Source: Nannochloris sp. 'desiccata' (Eukaryota > Chlorophyta > Trebouxiophyceae > Chlorellales > Chlorellaceae). Taken from it: a DNA stretch of 64,000 nucleotides. The stretch is from the NCBI GenBank assembly GCA_019044685.2, contig JAGTXX020000001.1, forward strand, positions 434,001 to 498,000. Direction: 5' to 3'. Each line of letters begins with the position of its first letter. Within the stretch, counting starts at the first letter, position 1. This document shows, in pieces, positions 20,956 through 31,419 of the stretch. The notes beneath the pieces were generated by a model. That model worked only from the letters and a program-made list of their open reading frames with translations. It was not told the origin of the DNA and did not search any database. A program made the translations under genes and the position numbers.

Positions 20956-22584
20956 TAATAATAGTTTCTCTTGCTATATTTTCCTCTTTCTACCCTGTAG
21001 GAGAATGCTGATCGTCTTCTACTTGGTTGGATGAGTTTATTTATGGAGAAAAACAAAATAATAATAACATCACAGCCTGCCACCGATACTACACCCTGCA
21101 CACTCGATGACATTTTCATCTTATATGACATGTTTTACGACCCTTTTTTTCCCCTACCTCTACACGTTATCTACTCGCCTTTTACGGGTTCTTCAACAAA
21201 TGAGTACTACGTTCTTATACTCGGTACCTGTTTCAGTTTTCTCTTCTTTTGCCCACCCACCCGGTTGCCGCCACCCGCCATATTTTTATTTTATTTTAAA
21301 TCTTGGTGTGGCTGGCTTTCTTTGACGGCGGTGCAGCTTGCTGCAGCTGTTAGGCATAGAAGCTATACAAGTTTACAACTATCAAATATTGAATAGTGTA
21401 GGTACTACTAATATCACTCGCTCTAAGTTTCATTTGGCTAATAAGAAGAGGGAGGAAAAAAACAAAGTTGGTGTGTGGCCGTTGAGAATCTTTCTTTTTA
21501 TATTTTATATTTTTTCTTCTTGGACAAGGAGAAATAAAGAAAGATTTGCCCCTATTGACAGGCAAGGTGCACAGCGAGTATTAAGAGCTGAAACCTTGGC
21601 ATTTGTCACCACACAAAGTACCATCTAAATCCAACTTTGTTCTTCTTTTCTTTTGGCCTTTTTCTGCGGAAAACCGCCGCAGCTTCTCTTTATTTTTTTC
21701 ATCTTTTATCTCTTCTTTAAAACATTCTTTGTTTTGATAACGCAAAATGAGTTAACAATGACCCTTATTAAAGCGTTCTTCTCCTTGTTTCCCGTTGGCA
21801 TGCTTGCTGGAACTTTTCTTTGAAATAAACAGCAGCAGATGCAAGACATCGTTTCTTTGCTTTTCCTCGGTTTCCCTTTTTTTTCTTTTTCTTTCTTCCC
21901 CCCGTTTACTGTACTTACGTTGCTGCTGTATATTGATCGCGACTGCTCCTTCTATTCCCCTCTTCTTCTATAGCTATAGAAGAACGTCTGGGAGAAAGAA
22001 GGGAACTGCAGAGCCAGCAATGTGCATTACCAAACAAAGAACAGTGCTGTTTTGACGAGAATTTTTTTGATGTCAATTGTACTTTCTTTGTTTCTTTGTA
22101 TCGCCTTGCTTCTATCTCCTTTTGGTAGAGCATGAAGATCTTCTTTTGTTTTCTTCTTATTTATCTTGAGAAAATAAGAAGAAGCAAACAAGGTTTATAA
22201 TTACTTTTTGGCTTGGTCGCTCTGAGAAAAACATCAAGTTAATTTTCTCGGCAGTGGACAGGCATTCGCTCAACAATGTGGGCTAGGAAATATATATTAT
22301 TAACTAAATCTAATATATCAGGTGGAGATGTTTCTTTATAATCTTAATCCATTCTCATCGCTCATATGTAACGCCTCCCGTGCTCAGATACTTGCCAAAA
22401 TATAGAGAAATCAGTTTAAAGAAAGAAAGACGCTGGCTTGTGCTGTTTAGGAAGTTGTTTCAACTGACCAAACTGCAGTTTTAATTAGAGCACTTTAGAT
22501 CTAACCCTTAGATAACATACATTTTCAATTACATAAAGAGTGAATTTAAATAGCGCCGTTGGGGGATAAAGTCCCGAGAGAGCT
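20956..22584. other. long gene-free region
   Basis: About 1.6 kb, rich in pyrimidine runs, between two plus-strand genes. The first part is probably 3' UTR of the decapping-motif gene and the last part the promoter of the next. Holds a 22-bp perfect palindrome (21963-21984) and an imperfect hairpin near 22140-22195 (TTTTCTTCTTATTT against AAAATAAGAAGAAG). The open frames here (up to 121 codons) have no protein-like composition. Confidence 0.5.
21963..21984. repeat. 22-bp perfect palindrome
   Basis: TTCTTCTATAG followed directly by its reverse complement CTATAGAAGAA, no spacer. Could be a dimeric-factor site; function unknown. Confidence 0.85.
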
Positions 22585-23622
22585 ATGACCTCTCAATTTA
22601 ATTCAAACGATGGTCATCTTTCACGGCTTAGAATGCCACCTCAAAGCAGAATTCCTAAACCAAAAGCATCTGCATCATCATATATGCTTAGTTCTTTCCA
22701 TGTACATCTAGATACCACTGAACTTTCGAGCGAATCGTGTACTCCAGCAACTGCAAACAATCCAATTGAGAACTTGGACTTGCTGCTAGACTCTAGCTTG
22801 AAAGCGCAGATGGCAACTGCAGATGAGGAACGTAGTTGGCTAATAGGTGCAGACAGAGGCAGCGATGTCGACGAGCTTCTAGACCAGTTTTTAGAGTTTG
22901 AAGATTGCGTTGACGATGAAGGCTCGCTCCCATCTTGCTACGTCCCTTCTGACACCGAAGAAAGCCAAGGATCCCACGCCGATCCTCTAGAAGATACATG
23001 CAGCACCATAGGAGAAGACGAAGAAGTTCAGGATAAGATGTCCCAAAACAATGGATATCTTCAAGCTTTTGTGGGGAGCATGGCAAAGACTCTCAGGTGG
23101 TTAGCACAAACTTTCCGCCCTGCAACCCCTTTAGACCGCTCCAACGTGGATAGAAACGCATATAGTAGCAGTAATGATAGGAATACAAGGTCTGGAGCTG
23201 CATCGAGCTGTAAATCTTCCCGTAGCCTTTCTGCTGCGTTCGATCTTGCTGCTCTCGAGCCAGAGGTGTTTCAATTTGCTAGTGCTGTGGAGGTGGCGGC
23301 AGGAGGGCAGCAATGCTTGTTGGAGCCAGAGTTGTCATCAAGTAACTATAATGTCTCTCGCTCTATTGCATCCCAGTTACACTGCCATTATGAAAACCAC
23401 CAAGTAGAAGACGAGGATGATGACGAGGACGATTTCCTTTCAGCCTGCAGTGAAATTTGTGAAGGCACCATTACCTCTCGACCCGCCACTGCTGCTGCCT
23501 CTCCTGGGCAATTGTCTATTTCTTCTGAAAGCAGTGGGGCTGACTCTGAAGAGATGCATCTGTCACTGTTAAAGACGTCATTAGGAGTGGGAGCTGTGAG
23601 TGATTGGCTCAGCAATGGATAA
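22585..23622 (+). CDS. uncharacterised acidic protein
   Basis: Single open frame of 345 residues, ATG to TAA. I do not recognise it. It is Ser/Glu/Asp-rich and probably largely disordered, with acidic runs near residues 100-155 and 275-285 (EDEDDDEDD), a short basic-Pro N-terminus (RMPPQSRIPKPKAS) and one plausible amphipathic helix, LQAFVGSMAKTLRWLAQTFR (about 160-180). No membrane segment or enzyme motif. That its composition holds from start to stop and that the antisense frames are broken supports coding, but it could have an unseen 5' exon. Confidence 0.55.
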   Translation: MTSQFNSNDGHLSRLRMPPQSRIPKPKASASSYMLSSFHVHLDTTELSSESCTPATANNPIENLDLLLDSSLKAQMATADEERSWLIGADRGSDVDELLDQFLEFEDCVDDEGSLPSCYVPSDTEESQGSHADPLEDTCSTIGEDEEVQDKMSQNNGYLQAFVGSMAKTLRWLAQTFRPATPLDRSNVDRNAYSSSNDRNTRSGAASSCKSSRSLSAAFDLAALEPEVFQFASAVEVAAGGQQCLLEPELSSSNYNVSRSIASQLHCHYENHQVEDEDDDEDDFLSACSEICEGTITSRPATAAASPGQLSISSESSGADSEEMHLSLLKTSLGVGAVSDWLSNG

Positions 23623-23851
23623 GAATCAACACATTTTAGGATGCGGGAAAAAAAAACTTACCAGTTGTACTAATTGCTTTCTTCAATAGATTTTTTAAAG
23701 CTAAATACATAATTTCATAGTTCCATATACATTCAAATTAATTAATTTTTCAAGTTGACATTGTGTAAAAGAGTCGTTTCAATGCACTGTTATAAGAGAA
23801 ATACCGACCAAATAAAAGAAAGAGCAGTTGGAATTGATCAACTAACTTTTA

Positions 23852-24917
23852 TTATTCCGCCAAAGGAGTGTCTAGACTGACCAGAATGTCCTCTTCATCG
23901 CTATACAACACATCCCCACGCAACTTCCTTCTACGTAAACGTGCTAAATCGTCAAGATCCAAGCCATGACCTCCTCTCCCTCTGTGAGAAGCACCTGTTC
24001 CTCCTCCACCACCGGCACTGCCACCCGCCACTGTAGCTCCAGCCGTACCGGACTGACCTTCCTTTCTTCCCCCTGCTGCTGCGCCTGTAGGAGCTTCACT
24101 ACCACCCGAGGTCTTACCAGATGCTTTCTCTAGTGCTCTTACTTGGACATTAAGCTGTTCAATTAACTTTCTTTGAGCTCTTGCTTGCTTGCCTCGATTT
24201 GCCCTTTCCATGTTTCTCAGCCTTCCTTGTGCGGCCATAATTCTCTTTTTAAGCTCTAATATCTGCGTGCTAGGGTCTACAATGACCGTATCAGATTGAT
24301 CTGCTGCAAAATGCTTTGCAACGAGGGTGCCTCCTGCTAATAATGCTGCTGCAGCGATGATTTTTAGAGCTGTTGCTAGAGGGCCTCCGCTTGTATCGTA
24401 TTCTTTGAGATTGCGAACAATTAAATCATTAACTTGGTCTACGTTTCCACCCTCGTAGCTATCGACTATTGCACCTTCCCAATAGCAGTTGTAGGTGGGA
24501 ATACGATTGATGCCTGCGATGCGAGCTAGGTCCTGTAAAGAGAGAAGTTGTTAAGTGTGGGGGACCGGTGATTAGAAATATTAGATGTTCTTAGATGAAA
24601 GGTTTCAAAATTGCTTATATTTCCGAAAAGGGGTAATGAATGCATATTTTAGATATACATCTACCTACTTCTTGCTCATCTACGTCTACTTCTGCGAAAA
24701 TTGCTTTGCGGAACTTTGGATGCGTAGAAGATTTTACAAAATATGGTCGCATTTGCTTGCATGTCCATACGTGCGTTTGATAAAACTGCACGACCACTAA
24801 TCTTTTACTACCAGCTTTCTTTAGCATAGCATCCCATTGCTCTTTGCTATTTATTTTATGCACTCTACTAGTAGCCGATGCTGCCTTGTTTTTCGGTGCT
24901 CTTCTTCTCGGCGGCAT
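23852..24917 (-). CDS. thioredoxin-fold protein with one cysteine and a membrane segment
   Basis: Exons 24917-24669 and 24532-23852 (136-base intron, phase 0) give 309 residues. Residues about 20-130 follow the thioredoxin order: SKEQWDAMLKKAGSKRLVVVQFYQ, then WTCKQMRPYF at the active-site turn, FAEVDVDEQ, then DLARIAGINRIPTYNCYWEG with the cis-Pro motif IPTY, and the last strand with glycine (SYEGG). The usual WCGPC is replaced by VWTCK, so only the second cysteine position is kept. A single hydrophobic helix (ALKIIAAAALLAGGTLVA, about 145-165) follows, then a coiled-coil-like basic region and a Gly/Ala tail ending in acidic residues. Redox activity is therefore doubtful; a membrane-bound binding or chaperone role is inferred. 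Divergent from the SAP30-like gene (294 bases). Confidence 0.75.
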
Positions 24918-25211
24918 TGTTGGCTAGTGCTCGGCTCAGTGTGATGTTTAATATATGTTTTACTTGCGTTATGTGTAGCACATTGTCATTATTAAAGGCA
25001 TCATAAAATCTAGACAGAGGCATGTCGTGCTTTGGCGGTCGTGCTGCGCTCATCCAATGAAATTTGAGCAGCTTCTATTCGTTTGATCTTGCGAGACGGC
25101 AGGTAATTCTTACTCCCTTGAACTTTAAAACGTAGTTTTTAATAGTATAGAGGTGCATCATTGTCCTCATTCGAGCTTTAAACGGGGTCAACTTTCTGAA
25201 TAGCTGCAACA

Positions 25212-25941
25212 ATGTCAAGCCAAACAGCGGTAGCCCTCAAAGGGCGAAACCGGCCGACTAGACAAGCTGCAGCCCAGCATCGATATGCTGATATGAAGGT
25301 GGAGACCAACGGTTACGTTTTTGAGGAGCAGGTAATGCCCACGATTGGACTTTGGCAGAAAGTTTGTTTGTGCATTTTTCTTGATTATTCTCACTTAAAT
25401 GACATCATAGATGCTCATGGAACATGTTTCTTGCTGTGCAGCCATATGTTAATGGAGACGCCGACCCTACGGCAAGAGTAGACCTCACTAAACTAAAGGT
25501 AAGGCACGGCGGCTTATACTTGATTTTAAACTCGTATATGCAGCAGAATCCTTGCGAAGGTTTTATTTACAACCTACTTAATGCGCAGCAGGAAAAAAGA
25601 CGCCCGAATTTGTACTCTTTAAATCTTGAATTTTTTCAATTGTAGCGATTTCATCTTCTTGTTTTACTTTCAGGTACAAGCTCTTAGGAAATATACAAAG
25701 GTCTATGAACTCCAAGGAATCCATCCTCAAAGCTCAAAAGAAGAGTTGACTAGCGCTGTTTCCCGGCACTGGAACCAATCGGTAAGCTTACCCACAGACT
25801 TCAGCCTTAACACCCAGCCCAGCGGCTTGATTAAAATTTGATCCTCTTCTGACTTTTATTTCCTGCCTTGATTTTCGTGTTGTGCAGAACGTGACAGAAG
25901 AGGGAGTACTGCAAAATCTTCGTAGGCTGCAAGCTCGTTAA
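25212..25941 (+). CDS. SAP30-like Sin3/HDAC complex subunit
   Basis: Four exons (25212-25331, 25442-25498, 25674-25781, 25888-25941), all phase 0, give 112 residues. The core VDLTKLKVQALRKYTKVYEL followed by HPQSSKEELTSAVSRHW is the Sin3-binding domain of SAP30 (PF13867-type), which docks on the Sin3 PAH3/HID region in histone-deacetylase complexes. It lacks the zinc finger of animal SAP30, as do the short plant homologues, and carries a basic N-terminus (LKGRNRPTRQ) suited to nuclear location or DNA binding. Exon 3 and 4 junctions place the helix QNLRRLQAR at the C-terminus. Confidence 0.85.
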
Positions 25942-26281
25942 GGTTTCGTTCTAGCTGGCAGGCAGAGGGGAGCTTATGCCTCTGCCAGTACCGCTAGATT
26001 CAAAGATTTTTGCAGCCGCTTGTTGTTTTCTTTTCTTTCTTGTACATTCCCTACCCCTTTATATGACATACCCTCGCTCTTTTTTATCCAAATCTTATTG
26101 ACCTTCTTGACTATTTCTCCCCCCAAATGAGACCACTTTCGATTTTCTTGCTGTTATTACTAAACTCTGAGAATAATCAAACAGCTCTAGGAAAAGTCGA
26201 ATTTCAAAAAAAAAAATATATTGCCGCTGTCCACAGCGAAATAACAAAAGACTAATGTAAAAAGTTATTATATCAACGACT
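25942..26281. other. convergent 3' intergenic region
   Basis: About 340 bases between convergent stops, with poly-T and poly-A stretches and no gene. Confidence 0.4.
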
Positions 26282-27281
26282 TTATACGTCCTTTTGTAGT
26301 ATCATAAATTCAATAGGCACGTGTTTATACGCCTTTTCAGCTTCCTCCCACACCCTTGCTGCCCTCTGCCCAAGTTCATTACCATCTACAGTGGTCGCAG
26401 CAAAAAAAACCGTCCTTTCTGAGCAGCTCTAAGAATCTATATCTATTTTGTTTCGCACGTAATGGAGGATCTGCTAGCAAAATCACTCCAGGACTCTCAT
26501 CGTTCTCGTTATTACCATCATGTTTAGCCCCACTAGTGCCGCCGCTTAATTTGAGCAACCGGGGGGCGATCTTGGCGACCGGCTCCACTGAAAAGGCTTC
26601 GTAAAGTACGTCACAGGCAAGAACAACGTCAAAATAATGAAGTAAAGAAGAAAGTGGTTGACTCCAGTCAAACACCTCCGCTCGTACACGGCAAGTACTC
26701 GTGGCTTCAAGTGTATCTACAGTACTTTTATTATTTCTACCATCAGATAAGCCTTGCAAGAGATGCGCTGGCGCTTGTCCGTTGGCAACTAAAGCTTTAG
26801 CAGCAGCAAGTGTTTCGGCGTCTAGTTCAGTCGGTAGAGCTCCCAATAAAGAATTAAGAAGACTGCATTGTAGAGCTAAAGGTTCTCTATCTAAAAATAC
26901 AACTTCTGATGCGCCTGCTAATGCAGCAGCCACGCCACCAAGGCCTAAACCACACCCCAAGTCTGCGACTTTTTTCCCCGCTACGAGGTCTGGGTTTTGA
27001 AGTAACTCTTGCGCCATAGCGATTGAAGATGGCCATATACACGTCCAATATGGATCTCTATCTCCTTGTCCTGCGTCTATATACATCTGCATGACAGCAT
27101 CGACGTCTGCCACGACAATTGAAACGCTACGGTTGTTTACAGCGACGCTGGTTGATGATAATTTGATGTCAGTGACAAGTTTGAGATCTTGAGGGGCTTT
27201 TGGTAGTGATATTGCTGAGCATCTTATTAAATATCTATTAGAGATATATCTGGTGGTATATGAAGGGAAATGCGCCCTCAT
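26282..27281 (-). CDS. METTL20/METTL21-type lysine methyltransferase, frameshifted in an A8/T8 run
   Basis: Seven-beta-strand SAM-dependent methyltransferase of the PF10294 group. Motif I is VADLGCGLGLGG, with the upstream family box PYWTCIWPSSIAMAQELL and the post-core DVVLACDVLYE (DxxY-like). The nearest in wording is ETFB lysine methyltransferase (PYW...WP). The N-terminus (MRAHFPSYTTRYISNRYLIR) suits an organelle presequence. As read, the frame ends at 26379 with an odd tail (FFCCDHCRW). Eight A on the plus strand (26402-26409) sit just before; with seven, the frame would continue to a stop at 26282 through a helix-like tail containing ARVWEEAEKAYKHV, giving 332 residues in place of 300. 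A sequencing indel is the likely cause; a true mutation or programmed shift is possible. Confidence 0.8.
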
Positions 27282-27536
27282 TTTGAAGTGGACTCGCGAC
27301 GTTTAATTAATTTAATCGCTGCATGCGAAGAGTGGCAACAATTAAAAGGGCTTTCACTTTTTGATATTGATACTTTATGTCGTGTAGCATAAATTTTTCA
27401 CATACTAATATAAAAATGCCCGGATATTATGATGTTTTATCATTTTCGAAATAATAATGTTTAGGGAGAATATTTGTTCTTCAACGCTGCAGAAGAATCA
27501 CTCGCTTTTTTAAACGGTCAGTACACTCGTACAACA

Positions 27537-29983
27537 TTAGTACCCCTCACGTCCACCACCACCTACTCCTCTTCTTTGCCCTCCGCCATAATTACCCCGT
27601 TGCCCCCGTCCTCTACCACCACCACCACCACCACCACCACCAGATCCTTCTTTTTGAAACTGACCACGCTGAGTATAGTCTCTTCTCATTCCACCTCCAA
27701 TACCACTATTATAATTACTCTCTCTTCTATTATAGTCACCATTATTACCACCACCACTGTTATTATACCTATCATAAGAATCTCTCTCCCTTTCTCCACC
27801 GTTCCCATACCCGCCACCACCACCACCACCACCACCACCGCTGCTGCCATTAGAACCATAAGGAGACTGCCTTTGAGCATAATCCAAGCTTCTTAACAAG
27901 TTCTGCTGCTGCCGTTTCTTCATATCTAAATACAAGTGTTCAGGAACGGGGTTTGGCATGGACACTCTAAAGGCATAGAAATCATTTGCTAAAAAGACTC
28001 TAGCCCCGCCTGCTGCCGCTCGAGCTTCCTCGGCTAATGGTACCACATTTGACACATGCATCTCCTTCATGCTTTTCCCCTTTTGTTTCGCTTCGACCCA
28101 CACCTTTTGGTACTTATCCGACTGTTCATACCTCCCAGAAAAGTGAGTTAAAACTAAGTTTTTCGCTCTGACCTTTTTCGCAAAGGCGCCTGCTTGTTCA
28201 GAGGTAGAGTGTGTTGCAATTGCGGCCTTCTCTTCCATCCCCTTTTGGAAGGTAGCTTCGTGGGATAAGATGTCGCACCCACGTGCAAGGTCGAGTATTG
28301 CTGAAGAATCGCATGTATCCCCTAACAGGACCATCTTTCTACCAGGTCGGATCCACCGCCCTTCATTGGTATTGAAATTACTAGGAGCACTGGGAGCATT
28401 CCCTCTTTCTTCCGCTTCTTCACTGCCGCTACTTTCCTCCTCACCTTCGCTATCTTGAGTAGCACTACGTCTTCTGGGTACTGCATTTCCCATTGCACTT
28501 GTATTCTTGGAAGGTTCCACCACAGCTGCCGGTTCTTCAAAGACATAGCCCCAACACGGCATCCTATGCTGCAACTGTGCTGCAGTGACCGTCCACCCAT
28601 CAGGCAGCTTTGTAGTCCATGTAAGACCCTGGCGTACAACCTGATCCGTACCACTGTCGTACACAGATTGCCAGGTACGTGCAGTTTCTGCTGGAACCAC
28701 ACCAGCTTGGTCGGGAGACTGTGTCCCTAAAAGCAACTGCCCTGCAGGGTCGACTGCAGCAGGTGCCATCTCCTTGGCAGGATCAAAAATCCAGGTTTTC
28801 ACAATAACAGGAGTCGATAAATGTAAGCCCGCCGCTTTGAATGATGCCAACATGAGTCTGTGCAGCTCAGGTGGACCGTAGATCTGGATTGGTTCTGAGG
28901 CCAATGGGGTGCCAACACGAGCAGCAGCAATTGCTGCCAGGGTTCCAGGAATGCCGAAGCAGTGGTCTCCATGTAAATGCGTAATAAATATATGTGAGAT
29001 TAAGGCAGTATTAAGACCCGCAGCGCGGAGTTGGTTGCGTGTGCCTTCGCCACAGTCCACTAGGAAGATACGATCAAGGTGGCGGAGAGCGATGCACGAC
29101 ACATTGCGTCTGCTGGTCGGTGCGCCACTGGAGGTGCCAAGCCATTGCACTTTAACTTCAGAATTGTGTGTAAGAGATTCGGAAAGTTCCGTTCCAGAGC
29201 CTGGAGCGGACGCATAGGTTGTGGTGGTACTAGTAGTAGTAGCCGAGAAAGAAGAAGAAGAAGAAGAGGAAAACGTCTTATTTCCATTGCTGGTTGCCAA
29301 CAGCGTTTTTGAAGTGGAATATTTTTCTTCTTCATTTCCTGGTGGGAATCTTGCCTCTGCCTCTGCTGCTGCCGCCGCCGCCGCTGCTGCGACTGAAGTT
29401 GACTTCAGAGGTCTTCCTACTCTCCTGGCTGGAGCTGCATCTTCAGCGTCACTTCCTGAAGAAGCGCCATTGCTACTGCTTGCAGTATGAAGAGGATGCT
29501 GTGCTATGGCTTTGTCCGTCGCCCAGCGCAGCAAGCGGTCTACTAGGTCCGCTTTAAGGCCGTCAGCAGGCAAGCCTGCTAAAGTACACTCATTTCTCAG
29601 ATCAACTACTGCCATCTTAGAGATATGGCTCTTTAAAACTCGATTCGTTGCAATCATTTGTTGGATAGTAGACTGAGAATCGACCAGAGCAGTGGTGGTG
29701 GCGGCAGAGCCATCTCCTGAACTTGCTTTGGGTCGAAGATTCGCTACATTTGGGGCGATTGCACGATTGTAACGAATCGCGGTCGTTACTTCATGCCGAA
29801 AGCTATACCTGTAAAGGGAGTAAAAGAGGAATTGGTAAACTTGTATCCAGAAAAAAAAAAAAAGTATTCAACGTGAGACATGACGGAACAAAAAAATTAC
29901 CTCTGCTGACGCTGTGAGCTAGAGCTTGACTTTGAGTATGATTTAAATAAGTTCAGATTTAATGCATGCGAAAAAGAAGCCAT
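27537..29983 (-). CDS. plastid-type RNase Z with SAP domain and RGG tail
   Basis: tRNA 3'-end endonuclease of the metallo-beta-lactamase family. Exons 29983-29901 and 29808-27537 give 784 residues. Residues 1-60 are a Ser/Arg-rich transit peptide (MASFSHALNLNLFKSYSKSS, later LRPKASSGDGS). A SAP-type helix-extended-loop-helix (VVDLRNECTLAGLPADGLKA, about 94-113) follows. The catalytic part has VQWLGTSSGAPTSRRNVSC, FITHLHGDHCFGIPG (HxHxDH zinc motif), LLGDTCDS, DILSHEATF and LVLTHFSGRYE, the order of the short RNase Z form. The last 130 residues are Gly/Arg/Asn/Tyr-rich with RGG boxes, as in RNA-binding proteins. SAP plus RNase Z plus RGG is a combination I have not seen described. The coordinate of the first exon gives the only start with a transit peptide. 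Confidence 0.88.
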
Positions 29984-30402
29984 TGTGCTGAATTTTGGAG
30001 GGAAATATACAATGCAAAATACTTTAATCAAGAGATTCTTATGGCTGCTAGGGAACTATGCAGTTTGGGCTGATTATCGACAAAAAGAGAGTATTATGCA
30101 TACAAAAATAGATTTAAGTGTTCTTCAATTCTCGAGAAAGTTCATCTTGAGGCTAACAAGTAGCTGTTTCTTTCTAACGCTTATAGGGCAAGCATCACTT
30201 TTACTGGTGAGGAATAGCCTAGTCGTTTATCATAAATACCTTTTGAATCAGCAACGACTGAGTGGCAGCCAACAGCAGAGGAAATAGTCAGGCCTAAGAT
30301 TCAAAGATCAATCTTAAAAAACATCAAACTGCTTGAATGAAAAGCGCATTACGCGAACAGCGCTATAGTTATTCACTCAACCTGAGCTATTTATAAATCA
30401 AA
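29984..30402. other. divergent promoter region
   Basis: About 420 bases between RNase Z and RER1 starts. An open frame at 29985-30287 is not supported as a gene. Nothing else seen. Confidence 0.45.
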
Positions 30403-31091
30403 ATGATGCCAGGAAATGCCCAGGGAAACGGGGCCCAACCTCGTAATCCCCTCGAACCATTTCAAAGGCAGTTTCAGGTAAACTCACCGCTCTTTGCTGT
30501 TCACAATGTTTATTACTCGTCTTCAGCACCGTTTACGCTCTCCGCCACTCTACAACCAGTAATCTAACTTAAGGTACACTCATATCTATTTTATTACAGG
30601 CCTTATTAGACAAATCAACACCGCACATCCCAGAGAGATGGTTTGCTTGGACGACCATCTTCTTTATCTATCTCCTTCGAGTCTACTTTCTCGAAGGCTT
30701 CTACATCGTAACATACGCTCTAGGTATCTATAATTTAAACCTTTTACTAGGATTCCTGACCCCGCTTCATGTAGAACTTCAACAAGATGACGAACCGACG
30801 CTGCCATCAAAGTCCGATGAGGAATTTAGACCATTTGTACGCCGGCTACCAGAATTTAAGTTTTGGTATGCAAGCATCCGTTCTATTACTGTAGGATTTA
30901 TTGCAACGTTCTTCTCTGCGTTTGATGTGCCGGTTTTCTGGCCTATTTTGTTGCTGTATTGGTTTATTTTATTTTCCGTTACGATGAAAAGGCAGATACA
31001 ACATATGATTAAATATAGGTATATTCCCTTTAGCTTAGGAAAGAAAAAGTACGGGAAAGGTGGTGGTGGTGGAGGGAAGAGTAACAAGTAA
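30403..31091 (+). CDS. RER1: RER1, Golgi-to-ER retrieval receptor
   Basis: Sorting receptor in the cis-Golgi that returns ER membrane proteins in COPI vesicles. Exons 30403-30477 and 30600-31091 (phase 0) give 188 residues, close to the usual 190-200. Hallmarks: [70 protein letters not shown] and [20 protein letters not shown], with four hydrophobic segments in two pairs. The C-terminus is Lys/Gly-rich ([16 protein letters not shown]). Two in-frame ATGs lie at 30403 and 30406; the first is listed. Confidence 0.95.
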
Positions 31092-31419
31092 AAGTTTAGT
31101 TGAAAATGAAGACTTTCAAAATTTACTATTTCTCTGTTGTTGTTACTCGAGGGGTGGTGTGGTGGTGGTGGGCGCCAGTACAACGCAGCGTCTGTCTTGG
31201 TTACTTTTGCATGACGTGGCATATTTCAGTACTTCTTTTTGCACTAAATTTATTTTTTGCTGTGTTTAATGATCTTAGAGAGTATAGAAAATGTAATTAA
31301 ACCAAGTACAAAGAGCTTCAAAGTTTCATAAACGAAGAAATTAATCAAATAATTAAGGCTGATAGAAATTGTTGTTTTTCACTAGGTAACGTTTTCCGCT
31401 GGCCATCTCTGACTCGCTA
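31092..31419. other. convergent 3' intergenic region
   Basis: About 330 bases between RER1 and USB1 stops; AT-rich with a GTGGTG stretch, no gene seen. Confidence 0.4.

Noticed and set aside
21031..21628. Open frames of 121 and 96 codons in the long gene-free region
   Set aside because: Composition is low complexity and hydrophobic from pyrimidine runs; no splice or domain support.
24868..25053. 61-codon minus-strand open frame upstream of the thioredoxin-like gene
   Set aside because: Lies in the short divergent promoter and overlaps exon 1 out of frame; it may at most be an upstream ORF.
29985..30287. 100-codon plus-strand open frame between RNase Z and RER1
   Set aside because: Overlaps the RNase Z start region, has no recognisable domain and lies in a divergent promoter.
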